Notes: generated from the sequence alone by a model not told the origin. A stretch of DNA of 7,741 bases from an uncultured Collinsella sp. (GCA_900551625.1 URWZ01000066.1:1-7741), one strand, 5' to 3'; positions 1 to 6,079 are shown, numbered from the stretch's first letter. A program made the numbers and translations.

Positions 1-368
1 CCCCAGTCGTCCTTGGTATGGCGGATGGGCTGCACCAGCTCATCGACCTGCTCAGGAGCGAACTTGCCGATGCGCTCGAGCGTGGAGCGCAGGTTTTGCT
101 CCTTGGCGGCGAGCTGTGCCGTGCGTGAGAGATTGCCCCACGAGCAGCCGCCGCAGATGCCCACGAAGGGGCAGGGAGGCTGAACGCGATCAGGGCTTGG
201 CTCCAGAATCTCGGTGGTGCGGGCGCGCATGAACGACTTGCCGTCCTGCACGACCTCGGCCTCGACGGTGTCGCCTGCCACGGCACCCTGCACAAAGACG
301 GCCTTGCCGTTGTCGGCGTGCGCCAGCCCGTCGGCGCCGTAGGTCATCGATTCTATAGTGAGCTTCAT
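1..368 (-). CDS. rlmD: 23S rRNA/tRNA m5U methyltransferase, RlmD/TrmA type (N-terminal part, runs off the window)
   Basis: Partial gene: 122 codons are visible, and the SAM-binding methyltransferase domain lies beyond position 1. Members of the family methylate C5 of a uridine in 23S rRNA (RlmD, RlmCD) or tRNA (TrmA) in the cytoplasm, using S-adenosylmethionine. The visible part holds an N-terminal TRAM RNA-binding domain (about residues 1-58, starting MKLTIESMTYGADGLAH), then the iron-sulphur cysteines C66, C72 and C75 in the pattern CPFVGICGGC (C-x5-C-G-G-C), as in RlmD (RumA). The fourth cysteine should lie outside the window. The start at 368 fits the usual beginning of the TRAM domain and has purine-rich AGGCAGGA just upstream. 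In-frame ATGs at 383 and 404 would add 5 or 12 residues and cannot be excluded. It lies downstream of ppk1 but behind a terminator, so it probably has its own promoter. The family call is firm; which uridine is modified cannot be told from this part. Confidence 0.85.
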   Translation of the reverse strand, partial: MKLTIESMTYGADGLAHADNGKAVFVQGAVAGDTVEAEVVQDGKSFMRARTTEILEPSPDRVQPPCPFVGICGGCSWGNLSRTAQLAAKEQNLRSTLERIGKFAPEQVDELVQPIRHTKDDW

Positions 369-414
369 ATTCCTGCCTGTCATTCGCGTTGTTATTCGCA
401 CCATGGTAGCAGGG

Positions 415-458
415 AAAAGCGCCCCGCATCCGAGGCTTTCCTCAAATGCGGGGCGCTT
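415..458 (-). terminator. Rho-independent terminator of ppk1
   Basis: An inverted repeat pairs 417-429 (AAGCGCCCCGCAT) with 446-458 (ATGCGGGGCGCTT), 13 bp without mismatch. A smaller GAGG/CCTC helix sits inside the loop. Read on the minus strand the stem ends in GGGGCGC followed by TTTTCCC, the usual terminator form. It begins 11 bases after the ppk1 stop codon, so it should end the ppk1 transcript and uncouple it from the methyltransferase gene. On the plus strand the stem is followed only by TTCT, so it is probably weak in that direction. Confidence 0.88.
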
Positions 459-468
459 CTACAAACGA

Positions 469-3048
469 CTATTTCGTCTTGCCGGTAATGAGCGTCTTAA
501 GACCCAGGCCGATCAGGCCCAGGCCTATGCGCACGCGACCGGGGCGATGGCGCTCGATGGCCTTGGTCTTGCCGGCGGGCTTATCGCGACGGGCGCTCGT
601 CTCGGGTGCGGGCTTGGTGACCTGCGGCTCGGGCTGAGGTGCAGGTGCAGGCTTGGGCTCAATGACGGTCGCCTGGACCTCTTGGACCTTGGGTGTGGCC
701 GGCTGCGGCTCAGGAGCAGGGGCGGGCTTTGCCTCGGCGGCGGGCTCCGGAGTCGCAGTAGCGGCCTCGGGCGCTTTCTCCACGGCGGGCTCTGCGGCAG
801 CCTCGGGCTCATTCACCGGGAGAGCGGCAACCGCTTCCGGTTTGGCAGCCGCCCCATGTTCAATCTCGTCCTGGATAACTTTTTCGGCCACACGTTCCTT
901 CTCCTGTGCGCGCTGCTGCGCGGCGGCCTCGGCGTTGCGATACGCGCGCTCCAGCAGAGCTTCCTGCGAGTTGAAGGGTTTCTCGTCCTCTTTGCGCTCC
1001 ACCGGAACCCAGGTGCCGTCACTCGTCAGGCTGCGTGCCTTCACGTTGTCGCGCAGCTGCATGCCCATGTACTCGTGCACCAGGGCGCGGCAGGTGGGGT
1101 CGAGCACGGGGAAGGCGATCTCCACGCGGTGCTCGGTGTTGCGCGTCATCATGTCTGCCGAGCTCAGGTAGATCATGTCCGAGTCCACGCCAAAGGCATA
1201 GACGCGCGCATGCTCCAAAAAACGTCCGACGATGGATCGCACGTGCACGTTCTCGGTCTTGCCCGGAACACCGGGCTTGAGGCACGAGATGCCGCGAATG
1301 ATCATGTCCACGCGCACGCCGGCACACGATGCCTCGGCAATCTTGTCGATGACCTCGCGGTCGGTAAGCGAGTTGAGCTTAAAGAACACGCGGGCGGGCT
1401 CGCCGACAAGGGCGCGCTGAATCTCGCGGTCCAGGCCGCGCATGATGAGCGGCTTGAGGCCCACGGGCGCCACGCCCAGGAAGCGGTAGTCGCCGCGCAG
1501 GTTGCCCAGCGACAGGTTGCGGAAGAACAGGTTGGCGTCCTCGCCGATGCCGGGATGCGCGGTCATGAGCATAAAGTCGCTGTAGAGCTTGGCCGTCTTC
1601 TCGTTAAAGTTGCCGGTACCCAAAAGCGTCAGGCGGGTAAGCGCCATGCCCTCGCGATAGGTGAGCTGGCAGATCTTTGAGTGGCACTTAAAGCCCTCGG
1701 AGCCGTAGATAACGGTGCAGCCGGCCTCTTCCAGGCGCTCGGCCCATTCGATGTTGTTTTGCTCGTCAAAGCGGGCACGAAGCTCCATGAGCACCGTGAC
1801 CTCTTTGCCGTTTTCGGCAGCATCGATGAGCGACTCGCACAGACGGCTCTGCTTTGCCACACGGTAGAGCGTGATGCGCAGCGAGATACACTCGGGGTCA
1901 TAGGCTGCTTCGTGCACCAGGTCCAAGAACGGGTTCATTGCCTCGTAAGGGTAAAAGAGCAGCTTGTCGTGCTGCAGCACCTGCTCGCGGATGGAGCGGG
2001 CCATATCGATGGTGGGATTGGGCTGCGGCTTAAACGGCGTAAAGAGGAGCTCATTGCGCAGGTGCTCGGGAATCTTACCCTCAATGCCAAAGACGTAGCC
2101 AAGGTCAAGGGGGATATCGCAGGTAAAGACCGAGCGGCGAGAAAGCTCGAGCGCCTTGCGGATGGTCTTGAGCGTTGCCTTCTCGAGCGAGCCCGATACG
2201 GCGAGCACCACCGGCTGCAGGCGCAGGCGCTTCTTGAGGATGCGCTTCATGTGCTGGCGGTAATCCTCTTCCTCCTCGACGCCCTCGCCGTCCGGGTCGA
2301 TGTCGGCGTTGCGGGTGACGCGGATGAGCGCACGGTCCAGCGGCTTATAGGAGCCAAAGCAGTTGTCCAGGCAGGCGAGAATGACGTCTTCGAGCAGAAT
2401 GTAGGAGTAGGTGCCGGTGGGCGAGGGGATCTCGACCACGCGGTTCATCGAGGTGGGAATCTCGATAAGGCCCAGCAGGCTCTCCTCGTCGGTGACGCCG
2501 TCCAGGCCACAAGCCAGATAGAGCGCGCCGTTGCGCAGGTTGGGGAAGGGATGGCGCGGGTCAATGACCAACGGCGAGATGACCGGCGACACGTAGGCTT
2601 GGAAGTAGCGGGTTACGAAGGTGCGCTCCTCGGGCGTAAGCGAATCGATGCGGGCGCGGTGAACGCCCAGAGCGTCGAGCTTGTCCTCGATGCTCTTAAA
2701 GATGGACTCCCAACGGGTAAGGAGCCCGGGCAGCTCTGCCATGACAGCATCGACCTGTTCGGAGGCGGTCATATTGCTCTTGTTGTCGACAGGCTGTTTT
2801 TTGAGCTCTGCAAGATCGGACAGGCCGCCCACACGCACCATGAGAAACTCGTCGAGGTTAGACTCGAAAATCGACACGAACTTTAGACGCTCGAACAGCG
2901 GAACGGTCTCGTCGAAGGCTTCGTCAAGCACGCGGTTGTCAAAGCGCAGCCAGCTAAGCTCTCGGTTTTGCGTGTACGAGAAGTCGCGCGGCGGCTTGCG
3001 CAGCTTAGCGGCCTTTTGTTTCTTTTCGATTTTGCTCGGCATATGCAT
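469..3048 (-). CDS. ppk1: Polyphosphate kinase 1 with a long Pro/Ala/Glu-rich C-terminal extension
   Basis: Reversibly transfers the terminal phosphate of ATP to a growing inorganic polyphosphate chain through a phosphohistidine. At 859 residues it is much longer than the E. coli enzyme (about 690). The core matches PPK1 throughout: N-terminal ATP-site segment SNLDEFLMVRVGG (63-75), LYR396 and ELRARFDEQNN with R426 (Mg/phosphate-binding arginines), KCHSKIC with H456 as the likely phosphorylated histidine, and a second active-site histidine, H613, in FLEHARVYAF. The 157-residue spacing of the two histidines equals that of E. coli H435 and H592. After about residue 690 comes a charged helix-like stretch (about 695-731), a Pro/Ala/Glu-rich linker (about 732-822, with repeated KPAPAP units) and a basic tail with a Gly/Leu-rich patch (IGLGLIGLGLKTLI, 841-854). 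The start is uncertain: ATG at 3048 has its GGA only 3 bases away, while the ATG at 3042 has it at 9 bases, so the protein may be two residues shorter. The gene is divergent from arcA. Confidence 0.97.
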   Translation of the reverse strand: MHMPSKIEKKQKAAKLRKPPRDFSYTQNRELSWLRFDNRVLDEAFDETVPLFERLKFVSIFESNLDEFLMVRVGGLSDLAELKKQPVDNKSNMTASEQVDAVMAELPGLLTRWESIFKSIEDKLDALGVHRARIDSLTPEERTFVTRYFQAYVSPVISPLVIDPRHPFPNLRNGALYLACGLDGVTDEESLLGLIEIPTSMNRVVEIPSPTGTYSYILLEDVILACLDNCFGSYKPLDRALIRVTRNADIDPDGEGVEEEEDYRQHMKRILKKRLRLQPVVLAVSGSLEKATLKTIRKALELSRRSVFTCDIPLDLGYVFGIEGKIPEHLRNELLFTPFKPQPNPTIDMARSIREQVLQHDKLLFYPYEAMNPFLDLVHEAAYDPECISLRITLYRVAKQSRLCESLIDAAENGKEVTVLMELRARFDEQNNIEWAERLEEAGCTVIYGSEGFKCHSKICQLTYREGMALTRLTLLGTGNFNEKTAKLYSDFMLMTAHPGIGEDANLFFRNLSLGNLRGDYRFLGVAPVGLKPLIMRGLDREIQRALVGEPARVFFKLNSLTDREVIDKIAEASCAGVRVDMIIRGISCLKPGVPGKTENVHVRSIVGRFLEHARVYAFGVDSDMIYLSSADMMTRNTEHRVEIAFPVLDPTCRALVHEYMGMQLRDNVKARSLTSDGTWVPVERKEDEKPFNSQEALLERAYRNAEAAAQQRAQEKERVAEKVIQDEIEHGAAAKPEAVAALPVNEPEAAAEPAVEKAPEAATATPEPAAEAKPAPAPEPQPATPKVQEVQATVIEPKPAPAPQPEPQVTKPAPETSARRDKPAGKTKAIERHRPGRVRIGLGLIGLGLKTLITGKTK

Positions 3049-3059
3049 CTGTCCGTTCA

Positions 3060-3074
3060 GTCCCCGCAGGGGAC
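3060..3074 (-). other. Small hairpin in the ppk1 leader
   Basis: GTCCCC (3060-3065) and GGGGAC (3069-3074) form a perfect 6-bp stem with a 3-base loop. It sits between the proposed ppk1 -10 box and the start codon, ending 12 bases before the upstream ATG. In the RNA it would lie just ahead of the weak ribosome binding site GGA, so it could stabilise the 5' end or affect initiation. No role is shown by sequence alone. Confidence 0.5.
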
Positions 3075-3077
3075 GGT

Positions 3078-3106
3078 AGCCTAACTCTAATTCACTATTG
3101 TCTCAA
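3078..3106 (-). promoter_or_regulatory. Probable ppk1 promoter
   Basis: On the minus strand TTGAGA (3106-3101, five of six matches to TTGACA) is followed after exactly 17 bases by TAGGCT (3083-3078, three of six matches to TATAAT). Transcription would start near 3071, about 23 bases before the upstream ppk1 ATG. Spacing and position are right; the -10 box is poor, so confidence is moderate. Confidence 0.45.
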
Positions 3107-3237
3107 TTTAGTCGACCGCTGGCACGGACGTATCGCGTGAACGGTATCTTTACCTACTTCTTACGCTGACAAGTCATAGGACTGACGCCCTGCTCGTTCG
3201 CAAACGATCCATATCCTCACTCAGCTGGTGAGAATCT

Positions 3238-3369
3238 ATGAATAAGAATGATAGTAAGCTGAATATAATCGAATGTAGGTCGAATCGAGGACAAGCGTCA
3301 TTTATATGCAGAAAACCGTTTTCACTATGCAATTTTGAATCATGGATTACTTTGGGTGTTCAAGCTTGA
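3238..3369 (+). CDS. Possible small ORF, 43 aa, unknown function
   Basis: An ATG at 3238 opens 43 codons ending in TGA at 3367-3369; the product begins MNKNDSKLNIIEC and contains three cysteines. GGTGAG at 3227-3232, 5 bases before the ATG, is a fair ribosome binding site. Against a real gene: codon use is A/T-rich and unlike all neighbours, the product matches no family I recognise, a TATAAT sequence and the GAAAACcGTTTTC dyad lie inside it, and its stop codon is part of a palindrome. It could be a leader peptide, a foreign remnant or chance in AT-rich DNA. Chance is the most likely explanation. Confidence 0.15.
   Translation: MNKNDSKLNIIECRSNRGQASFICRKPFSLCNFESWITLGVQA
3264..3269 (+). promoter_or_regulatory. 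Consensus -10 box, no clear -35
   Basis: TATAAT at 3264-3269 matches the -10 consensus perfectly, with TG two bases ahead (TGAATATAAT). The sequence 16-19 bases upstream (around 3239-3247) has no better than three matches to TTGACA. It could be a distal arcA promoter with a leader of over 300 bases, or chance in AT-rich DNA. Confidence 0.2.
3311..3323. promoter_or_regulatory. Operator-like dyad GAAAACcGTTTTC
   Basis: GAAAAC (3311-3316) and GTTTTC (3318-3323) are a perfect inverted repeat about a single C. It is flanked by two direct copies of TATGCA at 3305-3310 and 3326-3331, 21 bases apart, which is two turns of the helix. The form suits a dimeric DNA-binding protein; the protein is unknown. 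Confidence 0.35.
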
Positions 3370-3402
3370 TTTCCTAGAAAAATAACGTTTACCTAGGAAA
3401 AT
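3370..3402. promoter_or_regulatory. Paired CCTAG repeats, candidate operator
   Basis: Two copies of a 13-base sequence, TTCCTAGAAAAAT (3371-3383) and TACCTAGGAAAAT (3390-3402), match at 11 of 13 bases with an offset of 19. Because each copy is itself nearly palindromic around CTAG, the pair also forms an inverted repeat TTTCCTAG (3370-3377)/CTAGGAAA (3393-3400). Two similar sites about two helical turns apart suggest cooperative binding by a regulator upstream of arcA. The perfect palindrome TCAAGCTTGA (3360-3369) adjoins on the left. Confidence 0.4.
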
Positions 3403-3448
3403 CTGCTTTACGAAACTGAAGTGCATCATGGGAAATCATATGCGATAT

Positions 3449-3476
3449 ACCGTTCATCGTACTTTGCTGACCGTTC
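3449..3476. promoter_or_regulatory. ACCGTTC direct repeats upstream of arcA promoter
   Basis: ACCGTTC occurs at 3449-3455 and 3470-3476, 21 bases apart. If transcription starts near 3522, as the -10 box suggests, the pair is centred about 60 bases upstream of the start, a usual place for an activator that contacts RNA polymerase. A related ten-base word, ATACCGTTCA (3447-3456), recurs inverted at 3138-3147 near the ppk1 promoter. Confidence 0.3.
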
Positions 3477-3505
3477 GGGGACGAGGTAGCATTACGAATG
3501 GAATT

Positions 3506-3515
3506 TGGATATAAC
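3506..3515 (+). promoter_or_regulatory. Probable arcA -10 region
   Basis: TATAAC at 3510-3515 (five of six matches to TATAAT), preceded by TGGA, is the best -10 box close to arcA. Transcription would start near 3522, giving a leader of about 75 bases. The expected -35 position (3487-3492, TAGCAT) is poor, which would suit a promoter that needs an activator. Confidence 0.45.
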
Positions 3516-3531
3516 TAGAGCTGTCAGCAAG

Positions 3532-3556
3532 CAGCGTCCCATACGGAGGGGCGCTG
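3532..3556 (+). other. Stem-loop in arcA leader RNA
   Basis: CAGCGTCCC (3532-3540) pairs with GGGGCGCTG (3548-3556) as nine pairs, one of them U-G, with loop ATACGGA. It would lie about 10 bases from the proposed 5' end. No U-run follows, so it is not a terminator. A 5' stem of this kind often protects an mRNA from decay; a regulatory switch is possible but I see only a short competing helix (TCAGC 3524-3528 with GCTGA 3553-3557). Confidence 0.5.
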
Positions 3557-3583
3557 ATACATTCGGCCAGTAAGGCCCGAAAG

Positions 3584-3597
3584 AAAGGTAGGAGGCC
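3584..3597 (+). promoter_or_regulatory. arcA ribosome binding site with two registers
   Basis: AGGAGG at 3590-3595 is a full consensus site but ends only 2 bases before the ATG at 3598, closer than usual. AAAGG at 3584-3588 lies 9 bases away and is better placed. The protein start is fixed by homology: [17 protein letters not shown] matches the normal N-terminus of arginine deiminase. Confidence 0.6.
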
Positions 3598-4839
3598 ATG
3601 ACGAAAGGTCTGCACGTGCCTTCCGAGATCGGCAAGCTCAGGAAGGTCTGCCTGCACCGTCCCGGCGACGAGCTCCTCAACCTGCCGCCCGACGAGCTCG
3701 AGCGACTCCTGTTCGACGACGTCCCGTTCCTGGAGGTCGCACAGCAGGAGCACGACACCTTCGCCCAGATCCTGAGGGACCAGGGCGTCGAGGTGCTCTA
3801 CCTCGAGAACCTCGTCGCCGAGGTGTTCGACCAGGTCCCCGGCGCCCGCGCCGAGTTCACCGACCAGTACATCGCCGAGGCCGGCATCCGCGGCCAGCAC
3901 ATGCCGCAGATCGTCCGCGAGAAGCTGGACTCCATCGAGGACAACCTCGAGTTCGTCAAGAAGACCATGGCCGGCATGACCAAGGCCGAGATCGACATGC
4001 CCCTCACGGCGTCCACGACCCTCGACTCCCTGGTCAACTCCGAGTCCGAGTCCGACCTGATCATCGACCCGATGCCCAACCTCTACTTCACCCGCGACCC
4101 GTTCGCGGTCGTCGGCGAGGGCGTCAACCTCAACCGCATGTACTCCGTCACCCGCAACCGCGAGACCCTGTACGGCAAGTACATCTTCAAGTACCACCCC
4201 GACTACAAGGACGTCTCCCTGTACTTCCGCCGCGACTGCCAGTTCCACACCGAGGGCGGCGACGTGCTGAACATCAACGAGAAGACCCTCGCCGTCGGCA
4301 TCTCCCAGCGCACCCAGGCCGCCGCTATCGACATCATGGCCCAGAACATCTTCTGGAACTCCGACTCCAAGGTCGAGCGCATCCTTGCCTTCGACATCCC
4401 GGTCTCGCGCGCCTTCATGCACCTCGACACGGTCTTCACCCAGATCGACGTCGATAAGTTCACGATCCACCCCGCCATCATGGGCACCCTGCGCGTCTAC
4501 GAGCTGACCGCCGGCAAGAACCCGGGCGACGTGAACATCCGCCTGATCGAGGACACCCTCGAGCACGTCCTGGAGGACGCCACCGGCGTCGACCAGGTCA
4601 AGCTGATCCCCTGCGGCGGCGGCGACCCGATCGCGGCCTCCCGCGAGCAGTGGAACGACGGCTCCAACACCCTGTGCGTCGAGCCCGGCAAGATCTGCGT
4701 CTACGCCCGCAACACCGTCACCAACGACGTGCTGTACAAGGAGGGCCTGGACCTTCTCGTCGTGCCCTCCGCCGAGCTCTCCCGCGGCCGCGGCGGCCCG
4801 CGCTGCATGAGCATGCCCTTCTGGCGCGAGGACCTCTAA
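3598..4839 (+). CDS. arcA: Arginine deiminase
   Basis: Hydrolyses L-arginine to L-citrulline and ammonia, the first step of the arginine deiminase pathway, in the cytoplasm. It yields energy later in the pathway and ammonia that buffers acid. At 413 residues it has the normal length (409 in Mycoplasma, about 418 in Pseudomonas). All catalytic residues are present: D167 in NLYFTRDP, E219 in HTEGGD, H275 and D277 in AFMHLD, and nucleophile C403 in [17 protein letters not shown] at the very end. The N-terminal [20 protein letters not shown] and [19 protein letters not shown] segments are typical of the family. It heads the arc cluster, 106 bases before arcB, with hairpins between. Codon use is extreme: by direct count none of codons 101-200 ends in A or T, against 14 of the first 100 in arcB. 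This could reflect very high expression or a separate origin. The identification is certain. Confidence 0.99.
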   Translation: MTKGLHVPSEIGKLRKVCLHRPGDELLNLPPDELERLLFDDVPFLEVAQQEHDTFAQILRDQGVEVLYLENLVAEVFDQVPGARAEFTDQYIAEAGIRGQHMPQIVREKLDSIEDNLEFVKKTMAGMTKAEIDMPLTASTTLDSLVNSESESDLIIDPMPNLYFTRDPFAVVGEGVNLNRMYSVTRNRETLYGKYIFKYHPDYKDVSLYFRRDCQFHTEGGDVLNINEKTLAVGISQRTQAAAIDIMAQNIFWNSDSKVERILAFDIPVSRAFMHLDTVFTQIDVDKFTIHPAIMGTLRVYELTAGKNPGDVNIRLIEDTLEHVLEDATGVDQVKLIPCGGGDPIAASREQWNDGSNTLCVEPGKICVYARNTVTNDVLYKEGLDLLVVPSAELSRGRGGPRCMSMPFWREDL

Positions 4840-4851
4840 GTCTTTCCGTTT

Positions 4852-4899
4852 CCGGTGCGGTCCCCCTACAACCGCACCGGTTTCGCCCGTCAAACGGGC
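4852..4899 (+). terminator. Double hairpin between arcA and arcB (partial terminator or processing site)
   Basis: CCGGTGCGGT (4852-4861) pairs with ACCGCACCGG (4871-4880), ten perfect pairs, followed by only TTTCG. A second hairpin follows at once: GCCCGT (4885-4890) with ACGGGC (4894-4899), loop CAA. The strong stem with a short U-run suggests incomplete termination or an mRNA-stabilising 3' end, so that arcA mRNA would exceed arcB mRNA. If termination is complete, arcB would need its own promoter, and I see no convincing one in the 46 bases that follow. Confidence 0.55.
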
Positions 4900-4905
4900 A
4901 ACACT

Positions 4906-4921
4906 AATTACTTACGTAATT
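4906..4921. repeat. Dyad AATTAC-TTAC-GTAATT before arcB
   Basis: AATTAC (4906-4911) and GTAATT (4916-4921) form a perfect 6-bp inverted repeat in an AT-rich island just ahead of the arcB ribosome binding site (AAAGGA, 4932-4937). It could be a protein-binding site, or simply keep the translation start free of GC-rich structure. Confidence 0.3.
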
Positions 4922-4945
4922 CATTTCTTCGAAAGGAAACGAACC

Positions 4946-5941
4946 ATGGGTGTTAACCTCTCCGGCCGTAGCTTCCTCAAGCTCCTCGACCTCACCACCG
5001 AGGAGATCGAGTACCTGCTCAAGCTCTCCAAGAACTTCAAGGACATGAAGCGCGCTGGCGTTCCGCACCGCTATCTCGAGGGCAAGAACATCGTTCTGCT
5101 CTTCCAGAAGACCTCCACTCGTACCCGCTGCGCCTTCGAGGTCGGCGGCATGGATCTGGGCATGGGTGTCACCTACCTCGATCCGGGTTCGTCGCAGATG
5201 GGCAAGAAGGAGTCCATCGAGGACACCGCCCGCGTTCTCGGCCGCATGTATGACGGCATCGAGTTCCGTGGCTTTGCCCAGGACGATGTCGAGGAGCTCG
5301 CTGCTAAGTCCGGCGTGCCCGTGTGGAACGGCCTGACCACTGAGTGGCATCCCACCCAGATGCTCGCCGACATCCTGACCGTCCAGGAGAACTTCAACTA
5401 CGACATCAAGGGCAAGACCCTCGTCTTCATGGGCGACTGCAAGAACAACGTTGCTCGCTCCCTCATGGTTGTCTGCTCCAAGCTTGGCATGAACTTCGTG
5501 GCCTGCGGCCCCGAGGAGTGCATGCCCGCTGACGACGTCATCGAGGCCTGCAAGCCCATCGCCGAGGCTAACGGCTGCACCATCAAGCTGACCACCGACG
5601 TCAAGGACGGCGTCACCGGTGCCGACGTTATCTACACCGACGTGTGGGTCTCCATGGGCGAGCCTGACGAGGTCTGGGCCGAGCGCATCGCTCAGCTCAC
5701 CCCGTATCGTGTCACCTCCGAGGTCATGGCTATGGCCAACCCGGGTGCCATCTTCCTGCACTGCCTGCCCAGCTTCCACGACACCAACACCACGATTGGC
5801 GCCGAGAAGTGCGAGCAGTTCGGCATCACCGAGCAGGAGGTCACCGACGAGGTCTTCGAGAGCCCCGCTTCCAAGGTCTTCGACGAGGCCGAGAACCGCA
5901 TGCACACCATCAAGGCCGTCATGTACGCCACGCTCAAGTAA
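4946..5941 (+). CDS. arcB: Ornithine carbamoyltransferase, catabolic type
   Basis: In the arginine deiminase pathway it cleaves citrulline with phosphate to ornithine and carbamoyl phosphate; the same family makes citrulline in arginine synthesis. At 331 residues it is full length. Carbamoyl-phosphate binding motif STRTR (57-61, in [13 protein letters not shown]), HPTQ (135-138), ornithine-binding segment DVWVSMGE (232-239, SMG loop 236-238) and catalytic HCLP with C273 (272-275) are all present. The sequence after [11 protein letters not shown], is the form usual in catabolic enzymes rather than the AHRGEEV usual in anabolic ones, and the neighbours arcA and the transporter agree. The C-terminus [16 protein letters not shown] is normal. 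The start has AAAGGA 8 bases upstream. Databases may call it argF; direction in the cell is inferred, the enzyme activity is certain. Confidence 0.98.
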   Translation: MGVNLSGRSFLKLLDLTTEEIEYLLKLSKNFKDMKRAGVPHRYLEGKNIVLLFQKTSTRTRCAFEVGGMDLGMGVTYLDPGSSQMGKKESIEDTARVLGRMYDGIEFRGFAQDDVEELAAKSGVPVWNGLTTEWHPTQMLADILTVQENFNYDIKGKTLVFMGDCKNNVARSLMVVCSKLGMNFVACGPEECMPADDVIEACKPIAEANGCTIKLTTDVKDGVTGADVIYTDVWVSMGEPDEVWAERIAQLTPYRVTSEVMAMANPGAIFLHCLPSFHDTNTTIGAEKCEQFGITEQEVTDEVFESPASKVFDEAENRMHTIKAVMYATLK

Positions 5942-5956
5942 GTGCATCTAGCATCT

Positions 5957-5994
5957 CGCTCGGGGTGTATTGCTGCACACCCCGAGCGGCTTTG
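5957..5994 (+). terminator. Terminator-like hairpin after arcB
   Basis: CGCTCGGGGTGT (5957-5968) pairs with ACACCCCGAGCG (5977-5988), twelve perfect pairs, loop ATTGCTGC, followed by GCTTTGTCT. The stem is strong, the U-run short and interrupted. It starts 15 bases after the arcB stop. It should end many arcB transcripts, with the rest reading on into the transporter gene. Confidence 0.65.
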
Positions 5995-6061
5995 TCTGGT
6001 AAATATCTCGCGTCGGGCGGTGGGCACGGCACGGAAGATCCGCTTCGCGCGAGAAAGTTAA
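5995..6061. other. Spacer before the transporter gene, no clear promoter
   Basis: After the arcB hairpin there are about 65 bases with TGGTAAATA (5997-6005) as the only weak -10-like sequence and no -35 partner. TCTCGCG (6006-6012) and CGCGAGA (6048-6054) are inverted copies 35 bases apart and could close an RNA loop. Nothing firm can be called. Confidence 0.3.
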
Positions 6062-6072
6062 ATGATTTATGA

Positions 6073-6079
6073 AGGGGGG
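6073..6079 (+). promoter_or_regulatory. Ribosome binding site that decides the transporter start
   Basis: AGGGGGG at 6073-6079 lies 9 bases before the ATG at 6089. It lies inside the reading frame opened at 6062 and touches the ATG at 6080, so neither of those starts could use it. The start at 6089 is therefore preferred. Confidence 0.7.

Larger units (their letters stand above)
3049..3597. other. AT-rich divergent control region between ppk1 and arcA
   Basis: This is a spacer of 549 bases without a confident gene, visibly richer in A/T than the genes on both sides, most of all from about 3230 to 3460. It holds the ppk1 promoter at its left end and the arcA promoter and leader at its right end. 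In between are several candidate operators: CTCAC(7)GTGAG at 3216-3232, GAAAACcGTTTTC at 3311-3323, the perfect palindrome TCAAGCTTGA at 3360-3369, a TTCCTAG-type repeat pair at 3370-3402 and an ACCGTTC pair at 3449-3476. A possible 43-codon ORF lies at 3238-3369. The large size and the number of dyads suggest that arcA is controlled by one or more regulators. No known ArgR or FNR consensus site was found by eye. Confidence 0.6.

Noticed and set aside
621..737. Imperfect DNA repeats within the 3' part of ppk1
   Set aside because: They encode the repeated Pro/Ala/Glu linker and need no explanation as a separate mobile or CRISPR-like repeat.
358..2886. Two long plus-strand reading frames (440 and 401 codons) opposite ppk1
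   Set aside because: They are antisense shadows: the GC-rich codons of ppk1 leave few stops on the other strand. The products are rich in Leu, Gly, Arg, His and Val with no family pattern, and neither has a convincing start.
3391..3456. Minus-strand ORF of 22 codons beginning MNGISHM
   Set aside because: Too short, no ribosome binding site, and it overlaps the likely arcA operators.
3565..3577. GGCC-AGTAA-GGCC mini-hairpin in the arcA leader
   Set aside because: Four pairs only; expected by chance in GC-rich DNA.
3454..5947. Long minus-strand frames (479 and 347 codons) opposite arcA and arcB
   Set aside because: They arise because arcA and arcB avoid A/T-ending codons. The products are Val/Leu/Asp/Gly-rich without domains, and the genes on the plus strand are certain.
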